Source: Ilumatobacter sp.
GTDB lineage: Bacteria; Actinomycetota; Acidimicrobiia; Acidimicrobiales; Ilumatobacteraceae
NCBI GenBank assembly: GCA_007693335.1
Contig: REDU01000069.1
Span: 1 to 64,000, forward strand
Direction: 5' to 3'
Length of the DNA: 64,000 nucleotides
The notes beneath the pieces are model-generated. The model was not told where the DNA came from. It was given only the letters and a program-made list of their open reading frames with translations, and did no database searches. Positions 26,714 to 33,610 of this stretch are shown here, in pieces. Each line of letters begins with the position of its first letter. The first letter of the stretch is position 1. Made by a program: the position numbers and the translations under genes.

Positions 26714-26768
26714 CCGAACTGTCCGCGGCGATCGCTCACATCCGGCCGATCCGGGCAGACAGTTGGGG
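26714..26768. repeat. Family A intergenic palindrome, copy 5
   Basis: CCGAACTGTC (26714-26723) and GACAGTTGGGG (26758-26768) are inverted with one mismatch, around CGCGGCGATCG. It lies between nfuA and the next gene, in the same direction. Confidence 0.65.
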
Positions 26769-26774
26769 AACGCG

Positions 26775-26780
26775 TACGCT
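26775..26780 (+). promoter_or_regulatory. -10-like hexamer for the HMGS-like gene
   Basis: TACGCT lies seven bases before the ATG at 26788, which fits a leaderless transcript. Confidence 0.45.
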
Positions 26781-26787
26781 CGCCTGC

Positions 26788-28248
26788 ATGACGGCGAGCA
26801 TGACGGGGATCGTGGGATACGGGGCGTACCTGCCGTACTGGCGGCTCGACCGCGCCGCGATCGGTGCCGCGCTCGGGGCCGGCGGCGCGAAGGGGTTCCG
26901 CAGCGTCGCGAGCTTCGACGAGGACACCACGTCGATGGCGGTCGAGGCGTCGCGCCGGGCGATCACCGCCGCCGGTGAGGGATACACGCCGTACGCCGTC
27001 TGGTTCTCCACCACGGTGCCCGCCTACCTCGACAAGACCAACGCCACGGCGATCCACGCCGCGCTGGGGCTGCCCAGTTCGGCGGGCGCCTACGACGCCA
27101 TCGGCGGCCTGCGGTCGGGTCTCGGTGCGATGAAGGTGGCCGGGACCTCGACGATGCTCGGCGTGGTCAGCGATGTCCGCACCGGCCTGCCCGGCGGTGC
27201 CGACGAAGCGGCCGGTGGCGACGCCTCCGTCGCGATGTGTTTCGGGAAGTCGAGCGGCGACGGCCACGAGCCGATCGCCGTCGAGATCGGCGGCGCGGCG
27301 GCGGTGGCCGAGTTCACCGACCGTTGGCGCACGCCCGGCGAGTCGACGTCGAGGCAGTGGGAGGAACGCTTCGGCGAGCAGGCGTACCTGCCACTGGCCG
27401 AGGAGGCCGTGGCGGCGGCGTTGAAGGGTGCCGATCTCGAACCGTCGGATCTCGACCATGTGATCGTGACCGGCCTCCATGCCCGGGCCGTGCGCTCGGC
27501 GCCGCGAGCCTGCGGACTCGATCCGAGCACCGTGGTGGACGATCTCACCGCCGAGATCGGGAACACCGGTGCTGCCCACTGGGCGCTCGTGTTGGCCGAT
27601 GTGCTCGACCGCGCCGGCCCCGATCAGACCATCGCCGTCGTGGTGCTGGCCGACGGGGTGGACGTGAGGCTGTGGCGCACCACTGGGGCGATCACCTCGT
27701 ATCGCGACCGCCACGCCGTGCCGACCGTGCGCGAGCAGATCGACGCCACCCGCACCGATCTCGACTACGCCCGGTTCCTCACCTGGCGCGGGTTCCTCCA
27801 CCGCGAGCCACCCCGCCGACCGGAGCCCGATCGCCCCGCCTCGCCGCCCAGTCTGCGCACACACGACTGGAAGTTCGGGCTGGTGGGCAGCCGTGACGAG
27901 ACCGGCTTCGTGCACCTCCCACCGGCTCGGGTGAGCATGGGTTCCGGCGCGGTCGACCGGATGGAACCGGTCCGCATGGCCGACACTCCGGCCACCATCG
28001 CCACGTTCACGATCGACCGACTCGCCTACAGCATGTCGCCGCCGGTGGTGGCGGCCGTCGTCGACTTCGACGGCGGAGGACGCTTCCAGTGCGAACTCAC
28101 CGACGTCGATCCCGACGCCGTGAAGATCGGCGATCGCGTCGAGATGACGTTCCGGCGGCTGTACACGGTCGACGGGATCCACAACTATTTCTGGAAAGCA
28201 CGTCCGGCCGCGACCGGTCACGAAATCGGCACGGGGAAGGGGAACTGA
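26788..28248 (+). CDS. HMG-CoA-synthase-like thiolase-fold protein fused to an OB (DUF35-type) domain
   Basis: The 486-residue protein begins with a thiolase-superfamily fold resembling HMG-CoA synthase (GIVGYGAYLPYWRLDRAAIG, SVASFDEDTTSMAVEASRRA). It ends with an OB-fold of the DUF35 type, roughly residues 350-480. Two expected features seem absent. The position of the acyl-accepting Cys reads YDAIGGLRSGLG, and the zinc-ribbon cysteines of DUF35 are replaced in FGLVGSRDETGFVHLPPARV. It is followed after one base by a thiolase gene, so the two probably form a complex, as thiolase-HMGS-DUF35 proteins do in archaea. The reaction is unknown; a structural or CoA-binding role is possible. Confidence 0.8.
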   Translation: MTASMTGIVGYGAYLPYWRLDRAAIGAALGAGGAKGFRSVASFDEDTTSMAVEASRRAITAAGEGYTPYAVWFSTTVPAYLDKTNATAIHAALGLPSSAGAYDAIGGLRSGLGAMKVAGTSTMLGVVSDVRTGLPGGADEAAGGDASVAMCFGKSSGDGHEPIAVEIGGAAAVAEFTDRWRTPGESTSRQWEERFGEQAYLPLAEEAVAAALKGADLEPSDLDHVIVTGLHARAVRSAPRACGLDPSTVVDDLTAEIGNTGAAHWALVLADVLDRAGPDQTIAVVVLADGVDVRLWRTTGAITSYRDRHAVPTVREQIDATRTDLDYARFLTWRGFLHREPPRRPEPDRPASPPSLRTHDWKFGLVGSRDETGFVHLPPARVSMGSGAVDRMEPVRMADTPATIATFTIDRLAYSMSPPVVAAVVDFDGGGRFQCELTDVDPDAVKIGDRVEMTFRRLYTVDGIHNYFWKARPAATGHEIGTGKGN

Positions 28249-28249
28249 C

Positions 28250-29449
28250 ATGGCGTCCCACGGGATCCGCGACAAGGTGGCCATCGTCGGCCTCGGGTGC
28301 ACCAACTTCGGTGAGCACTGGGACAAATCGACCGACGATCTGCTGATCGACGCGTCGAACGACGCGCTCGCCTCCGCGGGTGTGGCACTGGACGACGTCG
28401 ACGCCTTCTGGCTGGGCACGATGGGATCGGGGCTGTCGGGCATGACGTTGAGTCGCCCGCTGAAGATCGACCACAAGCCGGTCACCCACGTCGAGAACTA
28501 CTGCGCCACCGGCTCCGAGGCGTTCCGCAACGCCTGCTACGCCGTGGCGTCGGGTGCGTACGACGTGGTGATGGCCATCGGCGTCGAGAAGCTCAAGGAC
28601 TCGGGCTACATGGGTCTCGTGGTGCCGTCGCCGGCCCACGACGGCACCGGTTCGCAGCTGACCGCGCCCGCCTCGTTCAGCTTCCTGGCGCCGGCGTACG
28701 CCGAGAAGTACGGCGTGGATCCCCAGGAGATGAAGGACGTGATGACCCGCATCGCGTGGAAGAACCACCGCAACGGTGCGCTCAACCCGCGTGCGCAGTT
28801 CCGCAAGGAGGTGCCGAAGGAGACGATCGCGTGCTCGCCGCTCGTTGCCGGCCCGCTCGGCATCTTCGACTGCTCCGGCGTGAGTGACGGATCGGCCGCC
28901 GCCATCATCGTGCGGGCCGAGGATGCCCACCGCTACACCGATCACCCGGTCTACGTGAAGGCGTTGTCGTTCGTGGCCGGTCCCGCCACCGGTCCGATCG
29001 ATCCGTCGTACGATTACACGAGCTTCACCGAGGTGGTGAGGAGCGCCGAGGATGCCTACCAGCAGGCGGGCATCACCGACCCGCGTGCCGAGCTGGCGAT
29101 GGCCGAGGTGCACGACTGCTTCACTCCCACCGAACTCGTGCTGATGGAAGACCTCGGGTTCGCCGAACGTGGCTTCGGCTGGAAGGAGGTGCTGGCCGGC
29201 ACGTTCGACCTCGACGGCGAGTTGCCGGTGAATCCCGACGGCGGACTCAAGTCGTTCGGTCACCCGATCGGCGCGTCGGGGCTCCGGATGCTGTTCGAGT
29301 GCTGGACGCAGCTGCGCGGTGAGGCCGGTGAGCGTCAGATCGCGAGCGTGGCCGCCGGCAAGACCAAGGCGCTCACCCACAACCTCGGTGGTGGACCGGG
29401 TGCGTGCGTCAGCTTCGTGTCCGTCGTGGGCTCCGAACCCGACGCCTAG
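28250..29449 (+). CDS. Thiolase family protein (SCP2-thiolase type)
   Basis: This is a 399-residue thiolase. The acyl-carrying Cys85 is in ENYCATGSEAFR. The C-terminal catalytic motifs are GHPIGASGLRML (His) and LGGGPGACVSFV (Cys). The N-terminus VAIVGLGCTNFG is typical of SCPx/lipid-transfer-type acetyl-CoA acetyltransferases, which need a DUF35/OB partner. The gene before it supplies such a domain. A GGGGAAGGGGAA Shine-Dalgarno region precedes the ATG. It likely cleaves or condenses a 3-oxoacyl-CoA, perhaps in sterol or branched-chain breakdown (inference). Confidence 0.88.
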   Translation: MASHGIRDKVAIVGLGCTNFGEHWDKSTDDLLIDASNDALASAGVALDDVDAFWLGTMGSGLSGMTLSRPLKIDHKPVTHVENYCATGSEAFRNACYAVASGAYDVVMAIGVEKLKDSGYMGLVVPSPAHDGTGSQLTAPASFSFLAPAYAEKYGVDPQEMKDVMTRIAWKNHRNGALNPRAQFRKEVPKETIACSPLVAGPLGIFDCSGVSDGSAAAIIVRAEDAHRYTDHPVYVKALSFVAGPATGPIDPSYDYTSFTEVVRSAEDAYQQAGITDPRAELAMAEVHDCFTPTELVLMEDLGFAERGFGWKEVLAGTFDLDGELPVNPDGGLKSFGHPIGASGLRMLFECWTQLRGEAGERQIASVAAGKTKALTHNLGGGPGACVSFVSVVGSEPDA

Positions 29450-29452
29450 AGT
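29447..29452 (+). promoter_or_regulatory. -10-like hexamer for the gene at 29460
   Basis: TAGAGT begins with the stop codon of the thiolase gene and lies seven bases before the GTG at 29460. Confidence 0.4.
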
Positions 29453-29459
29453 TCGCACG

Positions 29460-30152
29460 GTGAGTGACAACCCGCCGATCGCACATCTCTACGTCGACGC
29501 GCACCGCTCGTTCGTCGAGCTCGCACGCTCCCTCGGCGACGACGACTGGGCCACGTCGACCCCGTGTTGTCCCGGGTGGTCGGTGCGCGACGTGCTGTCA
29601 CACGTGGCCGGGCTGGCCGACGATCTCGTGAACGGCCGTGTGGACGGCGCTGGTACCGATCCGTGGACCGCCGCGCAGGTCGAGCGATGGCGCGGGGCGC
29701 CGGTCGATGAGCTCCTCGACCAGTGGGAGCAGCAGGCTCCCGGCGTGGCCGAGGTGCTCGAGCAGCTCGGTGAGGTCCGTCCGCCGATCGACTGCTGCAC
29801 CCACGAACACGACGTCCGTCAGGCGCTCGGCCGTCCGGGCAACCGCGACGCCGAGATGGTGGGGTTCGCCACCGCTGCACTCGGTCGGTTGGATACCGCG
29901 GTGCCGGTGGAGGTCGAACTCACCGATGGCCGGCGGTTCGCGTGGACGTCGGTGGAGGCCGAGCACGATCTCCTGGACCACCACGACCGGATCACGGTGC
30001 GCGGCCTCGATCAGTTCGAACTCTTCCGGTCGCGTCTCGGGCGCCGCAGCGCCGATCAGGTGCGGGCCTACGACTGGAGCGAGCCGCCCACCGACGAGAT
30101 CCTCGACGCCTGGTTCAACTTCGGTCCGAGCCCCACCGACATCCACGAATGA
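29460..30152 (+). CDS. Maleylpyruvate isomerase / DinB-fold family protein
   Basis: This is the third DinB/MDMPI-type protein of the window, 230 residues. The N-terminal bundle has PCCPGWSVRDVLSHVAGLADD with the first metal-ligand histidine, and PPIDCCTHEHDVRQALGRPG with the later His residues. A C-terminal beta-rich domain (VEVELTDGRRFAWTSVEAE) follows. The GTG start is supported by the TAGAGT hexamer. It may be read together with the thiolase operon; its substrate is unknown. Two copies of the family B repeat follow. Confidence 0.82.
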   Translation: MSDNPPIAHLYVDAHRSFVELARSLGDDDWATSTPCCPGWSVRDVLSHVAGLADDLVNGRVDGAGTDPWTAAQVERWRGAPVDELLDQWEQQAPGVAEVLEQLGEVRPPIDCCTHEHDVRQALGRPGNRDAEMVGFATAALGRLDTAVPVEVELTDGRRFAWTSVEAEHDLLDHHDRITVRGLDQFELFRSRLGRRSADQVRAYDWSEPPTDEILDAWFNFGPSPTDIHE

Positions 30153-30164
30153 CCGGCCTCAACT

Positions 30165-30231
30165 GACTCTGTGTCGCTCCGGGCCGGGTGGTGCGGCTCC
30201 CAGCGACTCTGTGTCGATCTCGGCCGGTTGG
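30165..30231. repeat. Family B repeat pair, 40-bp period
   Basis: GACTCTGTGTCG occurs at 30165-30176 and again at 30205-30216, exactly 40 bases apart. Each is followed by a GGCCGG-containing stretch, with a GCCG/CGGC hairpin between the copies. The pair fills the gap between the converging ends of the genes at 30152 and 30252. Confidence 0.75.
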
Positions 30232-30251
30232 AGCGGGTGAGTCCGGACGGG

Positions 30252-31457
30252 TCAGGGGGACAGGGCGGACGTCAGGTCGTCGGTGAGATCGGACGGATCT
30301 TCGAGGCCGACCGACAGGCGGATCAGGCCCTCGGTGACGCCGGTGGCCGACTGCTCCTCGGGGGTGAGGCTCACATGGGTGGACGTGGCGGGGTGGCACA
30401 CGAGCGTCTCGGGTCCACCGAGCGAGGTGGCGATCCGGCACAGCCGCACCCGTTGGAGGAACCGTGACGCTGCCTCCCGGCCGCCGGTGAGCTCGAACGC
30501 CAGCACGGTGCCGAACATCGACATCTGACGGCGGGCCAACTCGTGTTGCGGGTGGTCGGCGAGGCCCGGGTAGTGCACGGTCGAGACCGCTGCATGAGCG
30601 GCGAGATGCTCAGCGATGATCTGGGCGGAGCGGGCCTGATGCGTGGTGCGCACGGCGAGCGTGCGGATCCCCCGCAGCGCGTTGAGCGCGTCGAACGGCG
30701 ACGGCGTCGCGCCGTGCAGGACCGAGTAGGCCCAGACGGCGTCGATCAGCTCGCGCTCGCCGGCGATCACGCCGAGGGTGGCGTCGTTGTGCCCCCCGAT
30801 GCCCTTGGTGGCCGAGTGCAGCACGAGGTCGACACCGTGGTCGAGCGGCCGCTGCCCGATCGGGGTGGCGAACGTGGAGTCGACCACCGTGAACGGTCCA
30901 CCGATCGAGCCGAGCTCATCGAGATCGGCCAGCTCGAGGCGCGGATTGGACGGCGTCTCGGCCAGCACCATCATCGTGCGTCCGGGGATCACGGCGGCGG
31001 CGAACGCGCCGGGTTCGGACGCGTCGACGAGGGTGACGTCGATGCCGAGCCGGCGGCACGGACCCTGGAGGAACGCGATGGTGCCGGCGTACAACTGCCG
31101 TTGGGCGACGATGTGATCGCCGGTGGAGCACAGCGCGAACACGGTGGAGGCGACCGCACCCATGCCCGATGCGAAGGCCAGGGCGTCGTCGGCCCCCTCG
31201 AGATCGGCGATGGCCTCCTCGAAGGCACGCACGGTGGGATTGCCGTACCGGCTGTAGAACTCGGCGCCGCGCATCGCCGTGGCGCGGGCGTTGGCGTCGT
31301 CGAGGTCGGCCGACTGCCAGGTGCTCGAGGCCCACAGCGCGGTCGCGAGCGAGGTGCCGCTGGAGCCACGCCCGGCCCGGATGGCCCGACTCGCCGGGCG
31401 CAGACCGGTCGACCCCGCCGGATCGACCCGCGCCGGATCAGCCGGCTCAGGTGACAC
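30252..31457 (-). CDS. Cys/Met metabolism PLP-dependent enzyme (trans-sulfuration family)
   Basis: This 401-residue member of the cystathionine gamma-synthase/lyase and O-acyl-homoserine sulfhydrylase family has the motifs FYSRYGNPTVRAFEEAIADL, LAFASGMGAVAS, and the PLP lysine in LHSATKGIGGHND. The C-terminal substrate loop region is SLGGPETLVCHPATSTH. The first 30 residues are a Pro/Arg-rich extension. Exact activity (gamma-synthase, gamma-lyase or methionine gamma-lyase) cannot be decided. Its GTG start lies ten bases inside the end of the VOC gene, so it is the last gene of a leftward group. Confidence 0.87.
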   Translation of the reverse strand: MSPEPADPARVDPAGSTGLRPASRAIRAGRGSSGTSLATALWASSTWQSADLDDANARATAMRGAEFYSRYGNPTVRAFEEAIADLEGADDALAFASGMGAVASTVFALCSTGDHIVAQRQLYAGTIAFLQGPCRRLGIDVTLVDASEPGAFAAAVIPGRTMMVLAETPSNPRLELADLDELGSIGGPFTVVDSTFATPIGQRPLDHGVDLVLHSATKGIGGHNDATLGVIAGERELIDAVWAYSVLHGATPSPFDALNALRGIRTLAVRTTHQARSAQIIAEHLAAHAAVSTVHYPGLADHPQHELARRQMSMFGTVLAFELTGGREAASRFLQRVRLCRIATSLGGPETLVCHPATSTHVSLTPEEQSATGVTEGLIRLSVGLEDPSDLTDDLTSALSP

Positions 31458-31857
31458 AGAACTCGTTGCCTTCCGGGTCGAGCATGACGACCCACCAGTC
31501 GCCGCCCTCGTCGACGCGCCGCACCTGGGTGGCTCCGGCGTCGATCAGCGCCGCCACCTTGGCGGTGCGGTCGCCGTCGGAACCGCCGGCGCGCACGTCG
31601 AGGTGGGCTCGGGGGTGGGCACCGTTGGTGTCGGCGGAGCGCAGGAAGACGATCCGCGGGCCGGTTCCATCCGGATCGACGATGGCGCTGACCGACCCGG
31701 CCGGTGGTACGGGTAGCTGGTGTGAACGTAGGTAGTCGCCCCACGACAGGTAGCCGGCGGGCGGCGATTCGACGTGGTACCCGAGGGCGACCGACCAGAA
31801 CTCCGCCATCCGATCCGCGTCAGCGCAGTCGAAGGTGATCTGGAACGGTGTGCCCAC
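31447..31857 (-). CDS. VOC (glyoxalase/dioxygenase superfamily) protein
   Basis: This 136-residue single VOC protein is made of two beta-alpha-beta-beta-beta modules. The first begins FQITFDCADADRMAEFWSVALGY and the second HPRAHLDVRAGG; a metal-site glutamate is likely in the C-terminal MLDPEGNEFCVT. This subfamily is common in Actinobacteria and has no known substrate. I prefer the GTG at 31857, which starts right at the domain. A GTG at 31932 overlaps the previous stop codon (GTGA) but would add 25 His/Arg-rich residues that look non-native. Confidence 0.83.
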   Translation of the reverse strand: MGTPFQITFDCADADRMAEFWSVALGYHVESPPAGYLSWGDYLRSHQLPVPPAGSVSAIVDPDGTGPRIVFLRSADTNGAHPRAHLDVRAGGSDGDRTAKVAALIDAGATQVRRVDEGGDWWVVMLDPEGNEFCVT

Positions 31858-31928
31858 AGCGGTGAAACCTATCCGCCGCGTCCCGCCGACGTCCCGGTGC
31901 CGATGGACCTGGTGGACGTGGTGCTCGG

Positions 31929-32735
31929 TCACCGGTCACCGAGGCGGCTGACGGCCTCGTCGTGCAGCAGCCCGTTGCTGGAGATGGCGGTGTCGTGTTC
32001 GTGGGTGGGTTCGCCGTGCCGATCGGTGAACCGGCCGCCGGCCTCCTCGACCACCACCCGCACGGCGGCGAGGTCGTACGGCGCCACGCCCACGGCGTCG
32101 ACGGCGAGGTCGATGGCACCCTCGGCCACCAGGGTGTGCTGCCAGAAGTCGCCGAAGCCGCGGGCGCGACGGGCGCCCTGGATGAGCTCGACGAGCTGAT
32201 GCGTGCGCCCGAGCTCGTCCCAACCCTCCGAGAACGTGATCGAGACCTGGGCATCGGCGAGGCGGTCGGTGGTCGAGACCTGACACGGCCGACCGTCGGC
32301 GAACGCGCCCGAGCCCCGTCCGGCCCACCATCGTCGGTTCATCGCCGGCGCCGACACCACACCCACGATCACACCGTGATCGACATGGGTGAGTGCGAGC
32401 AGCGTGGCCCACACCGGGATGCCGCGCACGAATCCCGATGTGCCGTCGATCGGGTCGATCACCCACCTCCACGGCGAGTGGACGTCGCCGGTGAGCCCGT
32501 GCTCCTCGCCGAACACACCGTGGTGGGGGCGGGCACGCACGAGTCGGTCGGCCACCATCCGTTCGGCGCCCCGGTCGGCCTCGGTCACCTCGGTGCGGTT
32601 CTGCTTCCAGTCGAGCGTGAACGAGCGGTGCTCGTAGACCGGCAGGGTGAGTGCGTCGCACTCGTCGGCCAGCTCGAGTGCGAGGTCGAGCTCGGCGGTC
32701 ACCAGTGCGGGATCGAGGTCGGGGAGCGCGGTCAT
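31929..32735 (-). CDS. hisN: Inositol monophosphatase family protein, probable histidinol-phosphatase
   Basis: This is a 268-residue Mg-dependent, Li-sensitive-type phosphatase. The metal ligands are in GEEHG (residues 76-80) and DPIDGTSGF (94-102), with a further Asp in the C-terminal VGVAPYDLAAVRVVVEEAGG. Actinobacterial members of this length are often HisN, which makes histidinol, so I give that symbol with reservation; inositol-1-phosphatase or 3'-phosphoadenosine phosphatase activity remains possible. No other his gene lies nearby. It starts five bases before the crotonase stop and may be co-transcribed with it. Confidence 0.75.
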   Translation of the reverse strand: MTALPDLDPALVTAELDLALELADECDALTLPVYEHRSFTLDWKQNRTEVTEADRGAERMVADRLVRARPHHGVFGEEHGLTGDVHSPWRWVIDPIDGTSGFVRGIPVWATLLALTHVDHGVIVGVVSAPAMNRRWWAGRGSGAFADGRPCQVSTTDRLADAQVSITFSEGWDELGRTHQLVELIQGARRARGFGDFWQHTLVAEGAIDLAVDAVGVAPYDLAAVRVVVEEAGGRFTDRHGEPTHEHDTAISSNGLLHDEAVSRLGDR

Positions 32736-32739
32736 GTCG

Positions 32740-33597
32740 TCAGCGCTCCGCCGTGACGTCGGAGGTGAAGTCGGGGGAGCGGCGCTCCTGCAGGGCACTC
32801 AGACCCTCCGCCGCGTCGGCCCCGAGGAAGTTGAGCATCTCGTAGGCGAGGGAGGCCTCGAAGTTCGGCAGTGCCTGCCGGAGCCAGTGGTTGAGTGCGC
32901 GCTTGGTGAGTCGCGTGGCGTCACGCGGGCCACGGGCGAGCTTCTCCGCCACGGCGTGGGCGGTCGGGAGCACCTCATCGGCGGGCACGGCACGTGAGAC
33001 CAGCCCGATCCGTTCGGCCTCCCGGCCATCGAGGAAGTCGGCGGTCAGCAGGTAGTACTTGGCCTTGGCCATCCCGCACAGCAGCGGCCAGATCGCAACC
33101 GCGTGATCGCCGGCCGCGACGCCGAGACGGATGTGGCCGTCGGAGAGTCGGGTGTCCTGGTCGATGATGCTCACATCGGCCATCAGTGCAACGGCCAGAC
33201 CGGCGCCCACCGCCACACCGTTGATGGCCGACACGATGGGTGTGTCGCACTCGATCATCGTGCGGACGATGTCGCCGGCTTCGCGCATGACCCGCATGGT
33301 CTGGGCGTGGTTGCCGACCTGCTCGGCGATCCAGTCGAGATCGCCGCCGGCGGAGAACGCGGTGCCGGCTCCGGTGACGACCACGGCCCGCACGCTCTCG
33401 TCGCGGTCGATCACCGCGAAGATCCGCGACAGCTGCTCGTGCATCGCCGCGTCGGTGGCGTTGAGCTTGCCGGGGTTGTCGAGGGTGATCCGGAGCACCC
33501 CGTGCTCGTGACGCTCGAACGCGAGCCGGTCGAAGCCGGCATACGGGTCGCCTGGGGACGACGAGGGGGACGGGGACGACGAGACGGGACCGGTCAC
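32740..33597 (-). CDS. Crotonase-fold enoyl-CoA hydratase/isomerase family protein
   Basis: The 285-residue crotonase has the oxyanion-hole segments GTAFSAGGDLDWI and INGVAVGAGLAVALMADVSI, and the usual C-terminal helices. In a hand alignment, the two catalytic glutamates of classical hydratases fall at SDGHIRLG and AKAKYYLLTA, where no Glu is present. It may therefore catalyse another crotonase reaction (isomerase, thioesterase or lyase). A Ser/Pro-rich N-terminal tail of about 20 residues precedes the fold. The GTG at 33597 has a TAGTGT hexamer seven bases upstream, inside the end of dxs. Confidence 0.85.
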   Translation of the reverse strand: MTGPVSSSPSPSSSPGDPYAGFDRLAFERHEHGVLRITLDNPGKLNATDAAMHEQLSRIFAVIDRDESVRAVVVTGAGTAFSAGGDLDWIAEQVGNHAQTMRVMREAGDIVRTMIECDTPIVSAINGVAVGAGLAVALMADVSIIDQDTRLSDGHIRLGVAAGDHAVAIWPLLCGMAKAKYYLLTADFLDGREAERIGLVSRAVPADEVLPTAHAVAEKLARGPRDATRLTKRALNHWLRQALPNFEASLAYEMLNFLGADAAEGLSALQERRSPDFTSDVTAER

Positions 33598-33604
33598 GGA
33601 CCGG

Positions 33605-33610
33605 ACACTA
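33605..33610 (-). promoter_or_regulatory. -10-like hexamer for the crotonase gene
   Basis: TAGTGT on the minus strand, seven bases before the GTG at 33597, overlapping the dxs stop codon. Confidence 0.45.

Noticed and set aside
26017-28485. 822-codon open frame on the minus strand
   Set aside because: Antisense to nfuA, the HMGS-like gene and the thiolase start; composition is typical of shadow frames.
30165-30231. CRISPR-like array at the 40-bp phased repeats
   Set aside because: Only two copies per locus, the repeated part is about 20 bp, and the intervening sequence contains a hairpin, not a unique spacer.
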